From Trichostrongylus colubriformis (Eukaryota > Nematoda > Chromadorea > Rhabditida > Trichostrongylidae), in contig OZ022261.1 of the NCBI GenBank assembly GCA_963978905.1, forward strand, positions 37,466,130 through 37,530,129: a stretch of DNA of 64,000 nt, in the 5' to 3' direction. The position numbers and the translations under genes are program-made. Below the pieces are notes generated by a model. It had not been told where the DNA came from. It worked only from the letters and a program-made list of their open reading frames with translations, and made no database searches. Of the stretch, positions 23,090-36,725 are shown one piece after another (within the stretch, counting starts at the first letter, position 1; every line of letters begins with the position of its first letter).

Positions 23090-23300
23090 CCCCCTTATTC
23101 CCCAGACCTATCCCTGACGGATAACCACTTTTTCCGGGTTCCCGATGCAAGCCTGCGGCAGAAAAATTATGCACGGTAAAAATGCCATTCTTGACTTTAT
23201 TGATTCTCGTAATCCAGAATTTGATCGTGATGGTATATTTTCCTTACCAGATCGTTGGCAAAATTCTGCAGATTCGAATGGTTTTTATTTCGACAAATAA
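23080..23300 (+). pseudogene. Second mariner transposase C-terminal fragment, inverted copy
   Basis: On the plus strand, FIDSRNPEFDRDGIFSLPDR (from about 23195) and a closing FYFDK plus stop (about 23300) match the minus-strand copy. Upstream sequence around PPYSPDL/LSLTD is frameshifted. It faces the 22757-23089 copy as a mirror image, so the two arms form the palindrome. Confidence 0.82.
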
Positions 23301-23625
23301 AGTTGTGTCTGAGCGAAGTTATGGCCAATTACGTTTCGGCCATTTATTCTGCATAGACCTAATATTATATGATAGCGGTCACGCTGAATTGTTGTGGCTT
23401 CACAAAACAGAACAGTAAGCTATGGGCCATTATAGGACAGAAATATCGCTTTGCGGCGTTCGGTGCGCGACCGCGATGGTTCGAGCTATGTATGCGCGCC
23501 GTATTGGATAGGTCCTGAAGCGATGATGGTGCCTCACGCCTCGTTCTAGGTGTAATTGGTTTAGGACTCAACCAACACGGTGCCTGTATCTCGCACCATC
23601 ACGTCGCGTGCTGAACCTCCTAATG

Positions 23626-23859
23626 GGGGTGTATGCCCTTATGTCAAAGTTTCGCGGCATGTCGCAAGCGACAGTGCCTACGAGCTAAAGGCGCCATGTT
23701 GTTGGGTCGAAGCGATTACAAGTCTACTTCGTAACGCCCCTGTAGCATTACTGTGTAATTGTTCTGAGACCGATCTACCGGGACACGCGTAGCTCGCACA
23801 CACTGCGTCGCACGCCGCTCGTCGTTGTGCGAAATCCTTACATAAGGGTACACACCCTC
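23626..23859. mobile_element. MITE with GGGTGTATGCCCTTATGTC ends
   Basis: The left end GGGTGTATGCCCTTATGTC and the right end TTACATAAGGGTACACACCC are inverted versions of one another. It is about 230 bp and related by its ends to the MITEs at 14024 and 15391, with a different interior. Confidence 0.65.
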
Positions 23860-24867
23860 AATGGCATACACCCATAAGCTGTGCGCCAAAAGTGTCCCAG
23901 TGGGTTATCGCTCTGCGCTGGTCCCGTTGTGAAGTTGGCCAATTCGCAAAGGGCCAACAGTGTGGATGAACGATTGAACGATTCATCACCATTAAAACCA
24001 AGTCGGGAGCACAGTCAAACAATCAATCTCTATGAAGTACATACAATCCGCCAACACATAAACGCGTACAGATGTTTTACAGGAATTCCTTTTGATTTCA
24101 CTTTTTGAGAGCATTCACCCAACAACAAGTTCGTGGCGATTTGGCGGTGGATACCAATAAGGGATTCCGTACATCATGAAAAGTTCAAAATTTCGCTTGC
24201 ATCGGATAAGGTGTAAGCACATTACGTGCATTCGGTAGCCTATACTGCGATCTGCAGGCCATGCAGCTCTCAACTACAATATGTAATGGGCTCCTGCCCT
24301 CCATGATCTCGGTAGGAAAGCATTGGCTTGTCGTCGCCGCCCCTTTCCAGGTCGGAGAGGCTGCGGATACGCTCTCAACGTTCTCCCACGAGTGACGGTA
24401 CTGCTCCATTCCTCTTTTCGTAGGCTCAAAATGTATCTTTGATGCTAATATTCACACACTAAACATGTTTGGAATTTCCGATAGAGCTTATAAAGCCATT
24501 ATTTTATTATTTTTGATAGAATCAGGGTAGAAAGTGCTTTGCTGGTTCACCACATATTGCCGACTTAGGCTAGAAGTGCAATTGATAGAAATCGCTGGCT
24601 TCTGCATACCAAATCTGCTATATAAATCACCTTTGCTTGTCTGTCTAATACGAAATTCGGAAAGTGACGAGAATTGTCAGCCTATCGACAGGCAGCTATC
24701 AAGGAGGAAAGTAAAAGTAAATAGGCTAACAAATTTCGTCCGACCAATATGTCTGATTCACTGTAAGAGATTTCTCACTGGCAGCAACGATTTGGAATGT
24801 ATGAACGTATCGTCTATCATAAACTTTTAGGAGGGGGGGTGGCACATTCTGTGACAATTTGGCAGTA

Positions 24868-25055
24868 AAAACCAGTAAGGACGCGTCCATACTTTTCCGT
24901 GCCGTCGGCAGGGCGCGGCTGCGTGTCTCTGCGTCTCCGCCTGTGCCACGCTGTCTCGTTGCCTGCGTCGTTTCTGCACTTCCCTCGTGTCACTCCACTT
25001 CACTGCTTTTGAACTCAACCACGCCCTGCCAGTATGAGCGCGGCCTAGAGACCTA
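24868..25055. mobile_element. GC-rich MITE (related to 50405-50575)
   Basis: One end contains CATACTTTTCCGTGCCG then GGCAGGGCGCGGCTGCG; the other end reads, in complement, GGCCGCGCTCATACTGGCAG. The copy at 50405-50575 shares CATACTTTCTTCCGGCAGGG and AAAGTATGACGCGGCC. It is a hairpin-type element of roughly 180 bp. Confidence 0.6.
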
Positions 25056-28000
25056 GAACCTTCGGAAGGTGAACAGAATAAGGAGCTCTTGAATCAAGCA
25101 AGACAAGTTTTGCGCCAATCAATGGAACAGCCTCAGATATCCTGGGACTCGAAAGCTGCAGCATGAAAATTCCAAGTAATAAAAGCGCTAAGTGGAGGTC
25201 ACGTTTCCATTTGGGGATTTTCCTTTGTTGAGTGTGCGTGTCGGATACGACGTGTTGAGCTTTCCCACGGTGTTTTGCAAATGACAGATGAATATGTGAA
25301 ATTCCATCGTTCCATAGCATTGTGCTCGAAACTGCACGTAGTTAACACTGGTGAATCGCACATTTCTTACGTTAATTGAACTTTGAGCGGAGCTATGGGC
25401 TGAGTGAGGGCGTTGTAACGTTGTCGTCGTCGTTGTCAGCCGCTGTGCCCCTGTCCCTCCCTCATCGTATCTTCGCTATTCACATGACTATTGAATTGGG
25501 TGTGCTTTTTAAAAGTTCACGTCATCTCTAATTCTAAATCCATCTCGAAGAACTTAGAAACTTTCAGTCATCTCTTTTCTAATTAGATGCTACGTTATTA
25601 GGTGTTAAATAAGCATACTTGTTGCCAGATGCCCTTACAGGCTTTCAGTTTCACTCATTTGTGTATCAGTTTCCATCCATCACAGCGGCTATTATTCACG
25701 GAAATCGCGTCAATCCTTTGCTATGTTTTCATTCTTGCCCGTTCCCTCAGACAGTGCGTGGGCAGAATTCCCAGCAGAAAAGATGCGATTTTTCCCGGCT
25801 CAAATTGATATTCTATAGCTTTGTTGAAAATTACAGCACAGTAGACAGCTAGCAGTCTGCGGCTTTCTGCACGTTCGTTCAAACAGGTATAATATATCAC
25901 ATAGTCCGGCCCTGCATAATGACTACCATGCTCTGCAGGGTAACGTGGAAAGACTTGTGTTCTGTGGTCCTTACACTTTCCAAGGATCCATTTGCCACTC
26001 CTTCCTTTTTCGCTTGTTCTACAGACTACTTTTGGATAGGTGTGGTGCATGAGGAGCCGTTGAGGCGTCGCGAATTGTCGAATGGTGCCACGCGAGGCAT
26101 TACACGAGGAATTCATGTGGGGCAGATAGCCGAAACACGCTTGGCTCGACTTTGCGACATGCCCTCTTGCACCGCACTCGTTGTAAGAGGCTACTTTCCT
26201 GAGACCTTACCTTTTTAATGTTAACACCACGTCCCGCTCCGCTTGACTTTTTGCCGGCACCCACAAAATTTAAAGGCTCTTTCGGCATTCCTCTTGGGGT
26301 CTAATAGTTGACAGCGTTGGCAGCAATACTGGGGACATTGCCATAATTGCTCGCTCAAGTGCTGTATTTGATTACTGATCAGTTCAAGTATGTATCTCCA
26401 CGTGTTATTCACTGCATCGTATGTGACCGAAGTCATTGGACTGTGGTAAGCTCGGAGATTCCTGTCGATTGACCTTCATAGGCAGAGCTGCTGTGCCGTT
26501 AGGTCTGTCCTTTTTATGAAGGCTGGGGCAATAACGCATTCCTCTTACTGGCTGCCAACCGCGGTCACCACCGGGGTAGCCATTTCAAGCGCGGATCGCA
26601 ACCTCTTCAAGTCCCCTCACCCAAATAACAGTTGTGTAATACCCATGGTAACACACGTACCAGATGAACGACTTGAGAGTGGCTCATTTTGCACTGCTTC
26701 CCACAGCCCAAGGCTTGGAAAAACCTTATTGAACTTCGAAAAAGAAAATCAGATAGAACTAAGATGTAACCTGCTCAGGCATAGACACGCTTATTTGTAA
26801 TCAGTCGGTTGCAGATCGAATTTAATGGCAGCTCACTGAAGTCGCCGAAGTTGTTTACTTTCTCAAACGTTTTTTTTTCCTGGCCTGCTCTCGACAACTG
26901 CTCTTATCTTCGAAGCCCTTATGACTCATAATGACATCAACGTTTCCGATTGATTCCTCACGTCGCATGCATTAGGAATTCTGAAATGATGGGAAACAAA
27001 CCCCGTGTAATCCGAGACAACTCCTGTGCGCCTTCTTCTGATTATTCAATTCAAATGAGGCTCGTAAAGTTGGTGATTCAAAAGCCAACTGCCAAGCTTC
27101 TCAGATAAAGTTATTGAATTATACAGTTCTTGCAATCCACTGTGAACCCAGCTTTGGTCACGATGCAGTTATCTACTCTACCTAATATTCGTGGCAGTCA
27201 CGCTGAAGCTCTATTTCAAACTTCAGGCACAAGCCTAGGTGGGTAGCTGCGGTAAAATTGAAATCCTTCATCTGATGCCATATTTGAAATCCATAAATTA
27301 GTCATAGGTACTCGGTAGGGGTGCCCATGAGATGAACGTGTATTGTGATGAATCGAAATTGTATTTCTCCAATAGCATCAGCGCTAGATACGACCGTCCT
27401 TACCAACCAACCGATTTATGACCCCTGCCGAGATCTACTTCACACGAGCTCGACCCTGCTCTTAGTTTGCTCTAATGCGGTCAACGAGGTGCAGAGGACA
27501 AAAATTCGCGTCGCGGGGTCAGGCGTGCGACGTGCGAGCCATGGTCACCGAATGTGGAGGGGTCCTCAAGCGATACGGGGTGTGTGGTGAGTGTTCCAAT
27601 AGATCTGGTGGCTCATGTTTGAGTACGCCTCACGACACGATTGATTTACCACCGTTCCATGATTTTAGCCACGTAGTTGGTTTTTGTTGAAGATAAAAAC
27701 CGAAGATGAAAATAAAAATATGCTGAGTTAAATTATAGAATACATTCGGATATTCGCAATATGAATAACTAAGTTGTAATTCCTTCTATAAAATCCAATT
27801 TTTTTAGTAAGAAGTAGATGAGATAAGTAGTACAGCTGGAGGCTAGTTACTATAATAATAACATAAAACCTTACTCTGATCGTAGTTCTTATTATTATGA
27901 ACTGGCTGGCATGAAACACTCGTTCCTGGTCCCTTGGATCACTTTCTTGGCACTGCTGAGCCACATACCACCTTGGGCAAAATCAGAATTTCGAGGTTTT

Positions 28001-29089
28001 AACCTCGCAAAAGTTCGTGGACTACGATAATTCATGGAAAAGGTTCCCAACACACCTGAATTTTTGTTACATTTTTTTTTACAGCTTGCTACCGATTCAC
28101 TTGCAGTGTTGATGTTAACGAAGCGCATTTTTTGAGCGAAACCGTTCATAGTCGTAGCTGATTCATTGCAGTTCTCGAATATGGTTCTATTTACATAACC
28201 CACCTATGTGGTTGCGCATGAACCTCTCCAACGCGCACTACTCGGTTAGTAACCTGATTGTGTGTCAAGAGTTCAGACAACCGGCTGGCTGTACCTCACC
28301 ATCGCTCCTCCACTTGGTTTTACATGCCCACCTACCTGGTATCATCACTTACTCACTTACTATTTCCCTCAGTTGCTTTCACTTTTTGGCTCTGCTGGGA
28401 TTCTTTGCTCTCGGTCGTTTCTTCAGAGCTAAAAGATAATGTGAAGGGGTCTGCATTACTAACTCAACCATAAGATTGAATGCATCTTGCATGGGTGAAC
28501 TGTCCGGCTCTCCTACTGCTCTACTGAGAATTTCAGCGATGAATACCACGACGAACCCATTATCCTGGGTAACTGTCTCGGTCAACCGTAACGTCGCCAA
28601 GGACGCTGATCGAATGATCGAATGATAGGCATTTTTGAGGTTGTTGCTCGTGTGGTGTGCCTATGCATCGCATTGGAATGTCTCCCTCTAACTCATTTGA
28701 TCACTGTAATGTGAGTGAGGGAGAGAGGAAGGGCGTGATGGACGGACGGGGGCGCGCCCACACTTTTCCTCGCCCCCGGTTGCACCTGAACCACTGCTGT
28801 ATCGATTCGAAACGCATTTTTCTCTAACCTACTGATAAAAAGAAAATTCCCCAAAGCGTGTTTCTCGCGATAGCACTGGAGCATTTCTCCTTTTCCCGGA
28901 AAAAATGTTAGCCGTAACTAAAACGCTGATCATCTAGCCACGAGCTACCGTGATAGTGTCCTTGTGTTTGAACAATCACGTCATTCTGTGTATTCATTGT
29001 GCACTTACATGAATGCAAACGTTTCAAGGTGACTCCGGAAGTCTAGAAGATCGCTTGGAATTTATATTGGGTACGACGAAAAACAAGAT

Positions 29090-29850
29090 CGATCCCATCA
29101 TACTGACTAACCTCTGAATTGAACAAATAATGTTATATGGTTAACAATATGATGATGTTAATGAGTTTATCAATGAATAATAAAATAATAACAAATGAAC
29201 GGCAGTTTATTGTAATAATCAGATAGTAATGAATATCAATATATTAATTAATAAATGAATGAGTTAATGATTACTTTCTCTCCCTATGAAACGTTTCTCA
29301 AAAAACCGTCTCCTCGAAAATACTTTAATGATAGTTTTGAACATCACCTAGTCCACTATTAGATTTCATTTGATTCTATGAATGTTAATCCATGAAAAGG
29401 TAGATCACAAATGACCTTCAAAGAAATCATGGGTTCAACTGCTGTGCCCAGCGTGAAAATACACCAATGAACGTCGAAGAACCAATCAATCACTTAATTC
29501 AATTCATCCATTCTCCGAGGTCGTATTCATTTTAATAAATTGAGTTTCTTGCTCTTTTACACGGAACGTAGTGCTGCGAGTAACCCAATTACCCGCGTTA
29601 ATGTTTTAAAATTGAAAGGTTGGACACTTTGGCGCGGGCAATATTCGATGTTGCACATCCATTGTAGAAGAACAGTTGATTTTACACATTCATATGATTA
29701 TATGTGATCACTTAACCATGAAATTACCCATTGTTCATAATATTGTATTCTTTAATTATTTGCTAAAATTAGAATGACAAAAATAATACAAAAATAGCAA
29801 AATAATACGCAAAATATTTCATGTATCAAAACAGCACCAAAGATACGCCT
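29090..29850. other. Very AT-rich intergenic stretch
   Basis: About 760 bp dominated by A and T, including runs such as AATAATAAAATAATAACAAA. I see no coding frame, hairpin or repeat unit. It may be simple intergenic DNA or an AT-rich transposon interior. Confidence 0.6.
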
Positions 29851-31012
29851 GCGTCAGTATTTGGTTCGTTGTTGAGGGTTTGAATTAAATATTATTATAG
29901 TGACCAATGGAGCCGTAGGAAAGCTTACAACAATTGTTGAACTTATCAGTATTTTAGCATTGAATTCACAATTTATTAAATCAGTGACTTCTGGAGACAT
30001 GAAAACCAATGAATGTAAAGATTTTTCAAATTTGACGTGCTGGTTGCCACGAAACCCAAGCGATTCGAGCATTACATAGTGTTTTTGTCACCAATATCGA
30101 ATAGCCTATCTGCTACTTACTGCATGCGGCCTGGCCCGTCCCCTGGTGGCGGAGCTCACTGCAAGGAACACGCTTTTCCCACTTTTCTCCGGGTACTGTG
30201 GGTTGTCAGTTCGGTTGCCTGCCGGTGGTGGGTGCTTAGACGTCGTTTTCCCCTGCCGTCGCCGGTACACCTCAATTTCTCGCAGCTATCGCGCCCTGTG
30301 TACTGCCCTGATAAGGCACTATTATTTACTTTGCATTATGCCTGACTCAGTGTGCGTTTTCCACTCGGCACGTTGGAAAAACGGCTTGTCGCAAGGGCTC
30401 TGGCCGTCGTGCCGCCGAGCGCTCTTTCACCCCGTCCCCTTGCTGTCTAATTGACTAACCGAACGACTGAGCCGCGACTCACTGACGTGCCGTGTCTACC
30501 GTTCACACCGTTTCTCTTCAGTTCTGTTGCGACCGTCGTTTTTGCCTCTGTCACAGTCATTACCGAGTACCAGGAACTCAGTGCAACGTTTCCATTTTCC
30601 CTTGCAACGCCTCATTATTATCTATTCACGTGAAGGGCATCTCAAGGGCTGCTTGCCTCTGCTCATCTACGGCAGTTCAACTAGCGCTGATTCCAGTAGC
30701 ACGTATTACCGAGCTCATCACAAACTTCCACCAATGCATAGACGGTTGGGGTGTTTTTCGGCGTCAATATCGATCTGCACTTTGAATTCTATTTATTAAT
30801 TCTAGTAATCATCGTAAAGTCAACTGATTTCTATGAAATGTTTGAACTGTGAAATGAAATTTGGAAATCGAGAAAAAAATTTTGATTCGAAAGCACTCTC
30901 GGATTAATCTTTGTTCATTGACCTGAGAATCGAGGCTACCTTGTAAAGAGAGAATTAGGAAAACTGCTCTCATCTCGAATCTGGCCTCACCTACATATCT
31001 ATACGGGTGTAT

Positions 31013-31160
31013 GTCGTTTGGCGCGGCCCTTGCAGCTAATTTGCCAATGGGGCGCATGGGCCGTCTGGACTCTCCCAGATTTACCTAAGCCTTTTTAGGG
31101 GAGGAGCTTTGGCAGTGCCCCATTGGCAAATTAGCTCCAAGGGGCCGCGCCAAAAGACCG
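31013..31160. mobile_element. Hairpin MITE with 40-bp inverted repeats
   Basis: TTTGGCGCGGCCCTTGCAGC, continuing to CCAATGGGGC (31017-31053), pairs with GCCCCATTGGCAAATTAGCT, continuing to GGGGCCGCGCCAAAAG (31117-31156). The arms are about 38 bp with a few mismatches around a 60-bp centre. Confidence 0.82.
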
Positions 31161-33157
31161 TCTCCCATCTATACGCTTCAAACGAGTTAATGAGAGCGCT
31201 CGGCGATGAAACCCGACAACATGGGCGAGAGCGGCCGCACGTCCAACGAGGGGCGTGGTCTGTTGTTTAGTAGCCGCTTGGGCGGCCTCAGCGCCCCTAG
31301 GATATAACCCTCGCGCGGCCTTTAGAATGTATCTTGCTAGATCTGCCTGTCTACAGCGGAACGTGAAGTCTGATACTGGGGTATGTAGCTTTGAAAGAAA
31401 TGTACCAAGAGCTCAGAACGAGCTTGCGGTTGACTGGTTACCAAGTAAGTCCGACTCATTTACCGCGTTTTCCGCTCAGAGTCATCAATAATCCGCTGTA
31501 CTTTGAGGTTGTACGCAGACTTCCATTGCATTGTATTGCAAATGATAGTAGTTGAATGGCTTGAATCAAAAATTTGAATGTCGTTGTCCAACTGCGATTC
31601 AATCTTGGTTGGAAGAATTTTTGTCGGGTGTTCGACAGCTGTTACCGATGAGCGAACGTTTTGATATGCGCTTTCGCCATGCTTTTCCTGTTGTCAGCCC
31701 GACCAAAAATATGATCTTACTATCGTCATTCCGGTGCCAAGGGCATTTTAAAAATATGGATCTGCTAGAAGTGTCTGTAGCTCGTGCCACATACTCTTGA
31801 ACAGCCCCAAAACTTGGGATTTTTCTACTGAAAATGAAGACGTACTGGCTAGCAGAGTTGAAGCAGGGTGGCCTTGTGAATGGGGCGGTGCTCAAATTGC
31901 ATTTCAGTTGACTGTGAGATCTGAGTGCTCTGAGAAGCGGACCACCTGCCTGAATGTCCTCACTCATTCGACTCATTCCACTCGATCATCTGCTCCTCTG
32001 GCTCCATCTCATCGGAGCCGCTCTCCTTCTGTCCCACGTCTCTCGATCAAGGTCCTCGTCGCAACAGGCGAGCGTGCTTAATCATGTGTGCTTCCTCATC
32101 TGCATAGTGTAAATCGTTTTTAATTCGACCAACTTCGACACCTGTTCATTGACTTTTCAGCGCTTCTTCTATTTTAAGGTAGGCCTCTCGAAACTTGTGA
32201 CCGAAATGTTTTCGTTTTTATTTATTTATTTAGCTAATGGATTGACCATGTTTGTTCACTGCCTCAAATTTGTGGACCAAATAACCTCGATCATATTATA
32301 ACTTGAGAACATCCATTTTACTTGTTACCATTACGTACTCAAGCAGAGAAATTGGGTTCCTTGGCTTTGCCGTGGTTCAGTGTAGCACGTGAAGGATGTG
32401 ATCATGGATCGTGCTGGAAATCAAATGAGTTCATTCACGATATGTCTTTGAACACTTTCAGTCCTAAAGGGGATTCTAAAAGGGGTACGGAGCACATGTG
32501 TGTGAAGGCTGCTAACCACTATATGGATTTGGACCTAGTAACATGTGGTTGCTCAGATATTCAATGTAGTTGGATCCTTCAGACGGCTAACAATCGATTT
32601 TGATTGCATGACTTCACGTGCAAATAGTTGTTGCATAACTGTTTTAGCTAAGCTTCAAAAGTAAATACAGTATTATATAACAAGTCATGATAATGTTGCT
32701 GTTAATTATTTATGTGCCTACACCTAGCATTACATAAGTATGGCAAAAATTTGGAAGTATTAGTATGACCACTTATTTGAAGTGAACTGATCCAAGCAAT
32801 TTCAAATATTCGATTTGGATAGGAAATTCGAATCCCCATTTATTTCCTGATTCCCGCCTCTCATGGATGTCGCCATGACATTCCAGTACTTAGCAACTAA
32901 TCGATATGCATATAAACATCCGGCCAAGTGCAAGCGCAGAAGTGCCATCTATTCCGATGGTCAGCATGTCGACGTCCATAGTCACACCAGCCGCAATCAG
33001 TTAAATGGCTGGCCCGAATCGGGTTAATTTAAATATTAGATCTTCCCTGAGAAGTCGATAATTTCACAGCCCCATACAGTCGATCACACATTCGAAAATG
33101 ATCTGGTGATCGTTTAGATAAACTGATTGGGCTTCGTGAAATGCGTGCCGCTGAAGG

Positions 33158-33322
33158 TACAGTCCATTTCGGAGCGCCTGATAGGGCGTGGCCTACGAAC
33201 TTGGGTGAGAGTGTACCAAACTCTCTCACTCCGCCACACACTCTCTCGCCATGCACTTTCGCTCTCGCCACTCATCCAAGTCCGCAGACCACGCCCAGTC
33301 AAGCGCTGCGAAATGGACTATA
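33158..33322. mobile_element. TACAGTCCAT... MITE, copy 1
   Basis: It begins TACAGTCCATTTCGGAGCGC and ends GCGCTGCGAAATGGACTATA, with inner arms GGGCGTGGCC and GACCACGCCC. A second copy at 57857-57991 lies inside an intron of the third gene. The internal part is rich in CTCTCTC/GAGAGAG. Confidence 0.8.
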
Positions 33323-35057
33323 GTAACTCGGATTGATATCACATTAAAACCAAACTTCATTCAAAAAGGGTACCCAAATGACTGTATATTTGAGAGAATC
33401 CTCGCAACTTGTCAAACGCTGTCGATGAGACTTTAGTGTCAAGTATTTGAGACGGACTGAAATGGGCATGAAGGCGTGTGAATCACCAATCTCGCACTAC
33501 ATTGGCGTCATTGTTTGTAGCAGCGACTCACATGACCTTTGTGTGCTTTTCTCGAATTTTGACCAATCAGTCAACAATTGAATCGGACCATTTGTGATCC
33601 TTATATTTTGCCCTTAGGTGTGCTACTTTTGTGCAGGACACTCGTTATCAGCTTTTCGTCGCACCTCTCTCGCACTCACCGCACTTTGGCATGCTGGATG
33701 ATCTTACTGATTAACTGCTCTGCATGTTGACCTTTTCTCGTTAAAATACGTGAAATTGTAACAGTAGCTATAAACCATATTCAAATGAATGACTGTGTGG
33801 AATTTCAAAATAAATGGTTAATTGAGACCCAGTGAATGAAAAATGAAGGAATATACGTAAACAGTTAGCTACACGAATAGAATTAACCATAAAGAAAATA
33901 GATGGGTTGATCATGGCATCTCAAACTAGTAATTATGCTGATAATGACGAACTACTCTGACATGTGAGCTAAACACTTTGGGTACGGGAACTCTGTTGCG
34001 CCAATTTAGCGCAAATCGTGCCGACCGGCGTAAAAAATAGTGGGAATGTGTGTTCAGGAGCAGCGTCCGGACAACCCTTATAGGTGGAGTTACACAGGTT
34101 TTTTGGCAACTCGCGGTTTTTGTGGTAGTGATAGCTAAATGGTGTCCAAATTAGCTCCGTTTGTTTGGAAGTAGCACTGAAGATGTCAACAAGGAGAGCA
34201 GTCAATAAATTAAGGACACTTAGCATGCTTAGGTGCTAGGTAAGTGCGTGAAGAGTGCGAGGTAATGGTGCTGACGAGAAATCTGTGCAAAAGTCCCACT
34301 CCCTCTGCGCTTCATGGCCGATTAGAAAAAAGTGAGTGTTAGGCTGTTTTTCAATATGGTCGCAGAATGCTATAAGAATTTCTACGAAATGATATAAGAG
34401 TAAGGAAACCACCATTTGTTTTCATGTGAATTTATTTTTAGATCTTCCCAGTGACGAATATTTCTAAAAACGCGCTCGTTTTAGAATCAGAGTCGATTAT
34501 CCCTTCCCATCCAGCCGTATATATCCAGTTTTCGCGCATTCATAAGCAGCTATTTAAAGGAAAAGTTGGTTGTAAGTGCGGCCCACTCAGTCCAGCTGGA
34601 AGTGATGTCAGACGCTTCAAAGCAAATCCTTTTTTTAATAACGGGAAATAGCTGTCGGATCACGTTCGACGAGTGAACCTATTGTGCAGAGCTCCTCCAG
34701 TTTGTCTGGTGGCAAATGGTACGTATCTGGACGAGTTACCTTATGGTCTGAGGGTTGCTGGTCCAGATCACCAGCGGTGTTTATTGATAGACATAAAGGC
34801 CGAAATGAAGTGATGCTATTGATACACATCGCGTATTTCGTTTTTTGAGAACTTTTTCCTTTGATTCTGGCCGTGTTGAACAACGTATACCTCCGATCAA
34901 ACAGTACTCGTACTGTGCTGGATCTGTTAGAGAAGGGACAGAAGGTACTAGAGTGGCCACCAAGCAAGATCGCCACAGAACCCAATCCGTTCAACTCAAA
35001 AACCTACATATTGTGTTCTGAGCAACTGCAAGCATTCCAGTCCCTGCGCTACAAAGC

Positions 35058-36725
35058 ACAAGCAGCTAACTTCAGTACCCAACCAAACATTTACCGTAAC
35101 CCTCTGTCGTCAATTTCGGTGTGCGTGACGTAGAGTGCTCGTACTCGCGCCGGACTTGACGTGATGTAACATGATGCAACTCTCGTCAGTGTTACTTGGG
35201 TGTTCAGTATTTTACCAGATGCCACAATGATGCCTGTTCTTGCAATCTGCCGTAAGCGAGTATTTGAAAGGAACGAAAATACGTGAAGATATGAACAAAA
35301 TTCGCAGTAATGTGCACCTGCTGAGGGACAGCTAACGCGAAAACAAAAACATGAATCATTCCAACTGCTGGATTTGAGTTCCCGTATGAAAATGGCTGGA
35401 CGGATTATAACAGAAACTTCAAGAAAATCTCTTCCGTTCAATTTCTTGAAAGAAACATAATTCAAGAGAAGATTTGCTCCTAACACACAAAATCTTTCCG
35501 ATGATTTTACGTAAGTAGGGAACACATAAGTTCCTTCTGAAATTGTCTATTCGCTCAACATTTCGAAGGAATGGTGTTCCTAAGTAATTTTTACGAAAAC
35601 GAATATGGCTTGAGCGCAGTGCCAGTTTCAAGTGCAATTAGACGCAACATACAAGAAGCTTCGCAGTTATTCGCTGAATTCCCCCTGCGTCATGAGACAG
35701 CACACCGTGAACTGATCTCCAGGTTCTTTCTTTGAAAGGACTACACTGTTAAGGAGTAGAGCGTAATTTCCGAACAAGCGGCTTCTTAAAAGCATTCGGT
35801 CAATTTTCTCTCTGAGCGGGTGCGTTACATAACCTTATCATCATGATCAACTGATTCTTTCACACCGATTGTTTCCCAACATTCATTAGCAGTTGACTTT
35901 TCTCGACAGATCCTTTAAAATAGACATATCTCTGTAACATAAGCCAGTGATTACTGTTTCGGTTTGGTATGTGAATATCTCGCTTTGTAAGCTTATGTCC
36001 GTTAGGCAGTGCGAAGGAAACTACCGCTGTTAGAAGTGGGAAACCAGTATGGTATCAATTGATGGACATAGCACCTTCGGCCTTTCTTTTGGTACTCCTA
36101 TTAGGTACACTAGTAAATGTCATTAAGCTATGAGTAAGATGCATGCCGAAAAATGAATGTCAGCTGGCTGCCATATGAGTACCCCTTCGACACTTCTAGT
36201 ACTAAATGTATTAGAGCAGGATTTTCGCATTGCAGAAACCAAACGAAATGAATTGTTAGCGCTGTTCAGAGATAGCGTAGAATTGTCGCCAGATCACTAA
36301 AATGCTCCCTAAGCTTTTAGTTGGAAACCATCATCTGATAAATAGTATGAGTGGAAGGAATTTCATTGATCTAAAAAGAGTCGATATACTCTTTTTTTAG
36401 TGGAATCGCCGATTCTCCGAACCTCCGATAAGCCAAAACCATGACTGGTTCTAAAATTTCAGTTTCAAATTATTCTGTTTCTTGACCAGAGCATTTTCGC
36501 TCCCTCCAGTAAGACCATGTTATAAATGCAGTATGAGGAGTTGCCTGTTCAGTTGGCAAATAAATATGCGTGTCATCATGAAGATGTCTTCGAACTCGAG
36601 AAGTTGCATCATGTTGCATCACGTCAAGTCCGGCGCGAGTACGAGCACTCTACGTCATGTACACCGAAATTGACGACAGAGGGTTACGGTAAATGTTTGG
36701 TTGGGTACTGAAGTGAGCTGCTTGT
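35058..36725. mobile_element. 1.65-kb element with long terminal inverted repeats, no transposase seen
   Basis: About 130 bp at the left (containing ACTTCAGTACCCAACCAAAC at 35069 and ACGTAGAGTGCTCGTACTCG) is reverse-complemented with few differences at about 36590-36716 (ending GGTTGGGTACTGAAGT). The interior of roughly 1.4 kb has no recognisable transposase frame. The superfamily is unknown and the target duplication is not resolved. Confidence 0.72.

Larger units (their letters stand above)
22683..23362. mobile_element. Palindromic mariner remnant with TA target duplication
   Basis: The ends are mariner-like: TTAGGTCTATGCAGAATAAA at the left and its complement ending GCATAGACCTAA at the right, flanked by TA (22681-22682 and 23363-23364). 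The interior is two copies of the 3' part of a mariner transposase in inverted orientation: minus strand 22757-23089, and a plus-strand copy about 23080-23300. A unique spacer of about 85 bp separates them. It is a foldback derivative, not an autonomous transposon. Confidence 0.85.

Noticed and set aside
25721..26116. 131-codon minus-strand open frame
   Set aside because: No domain, no splice support, and an overlapping plus-strand frame is equally long. Length alone is within chance for this composition.
35091..35525. 144-codon minus-strand frame
   Set aside because: It overlaps the left terminal repeat of the 35058-36725 element and has no recognisable motif.
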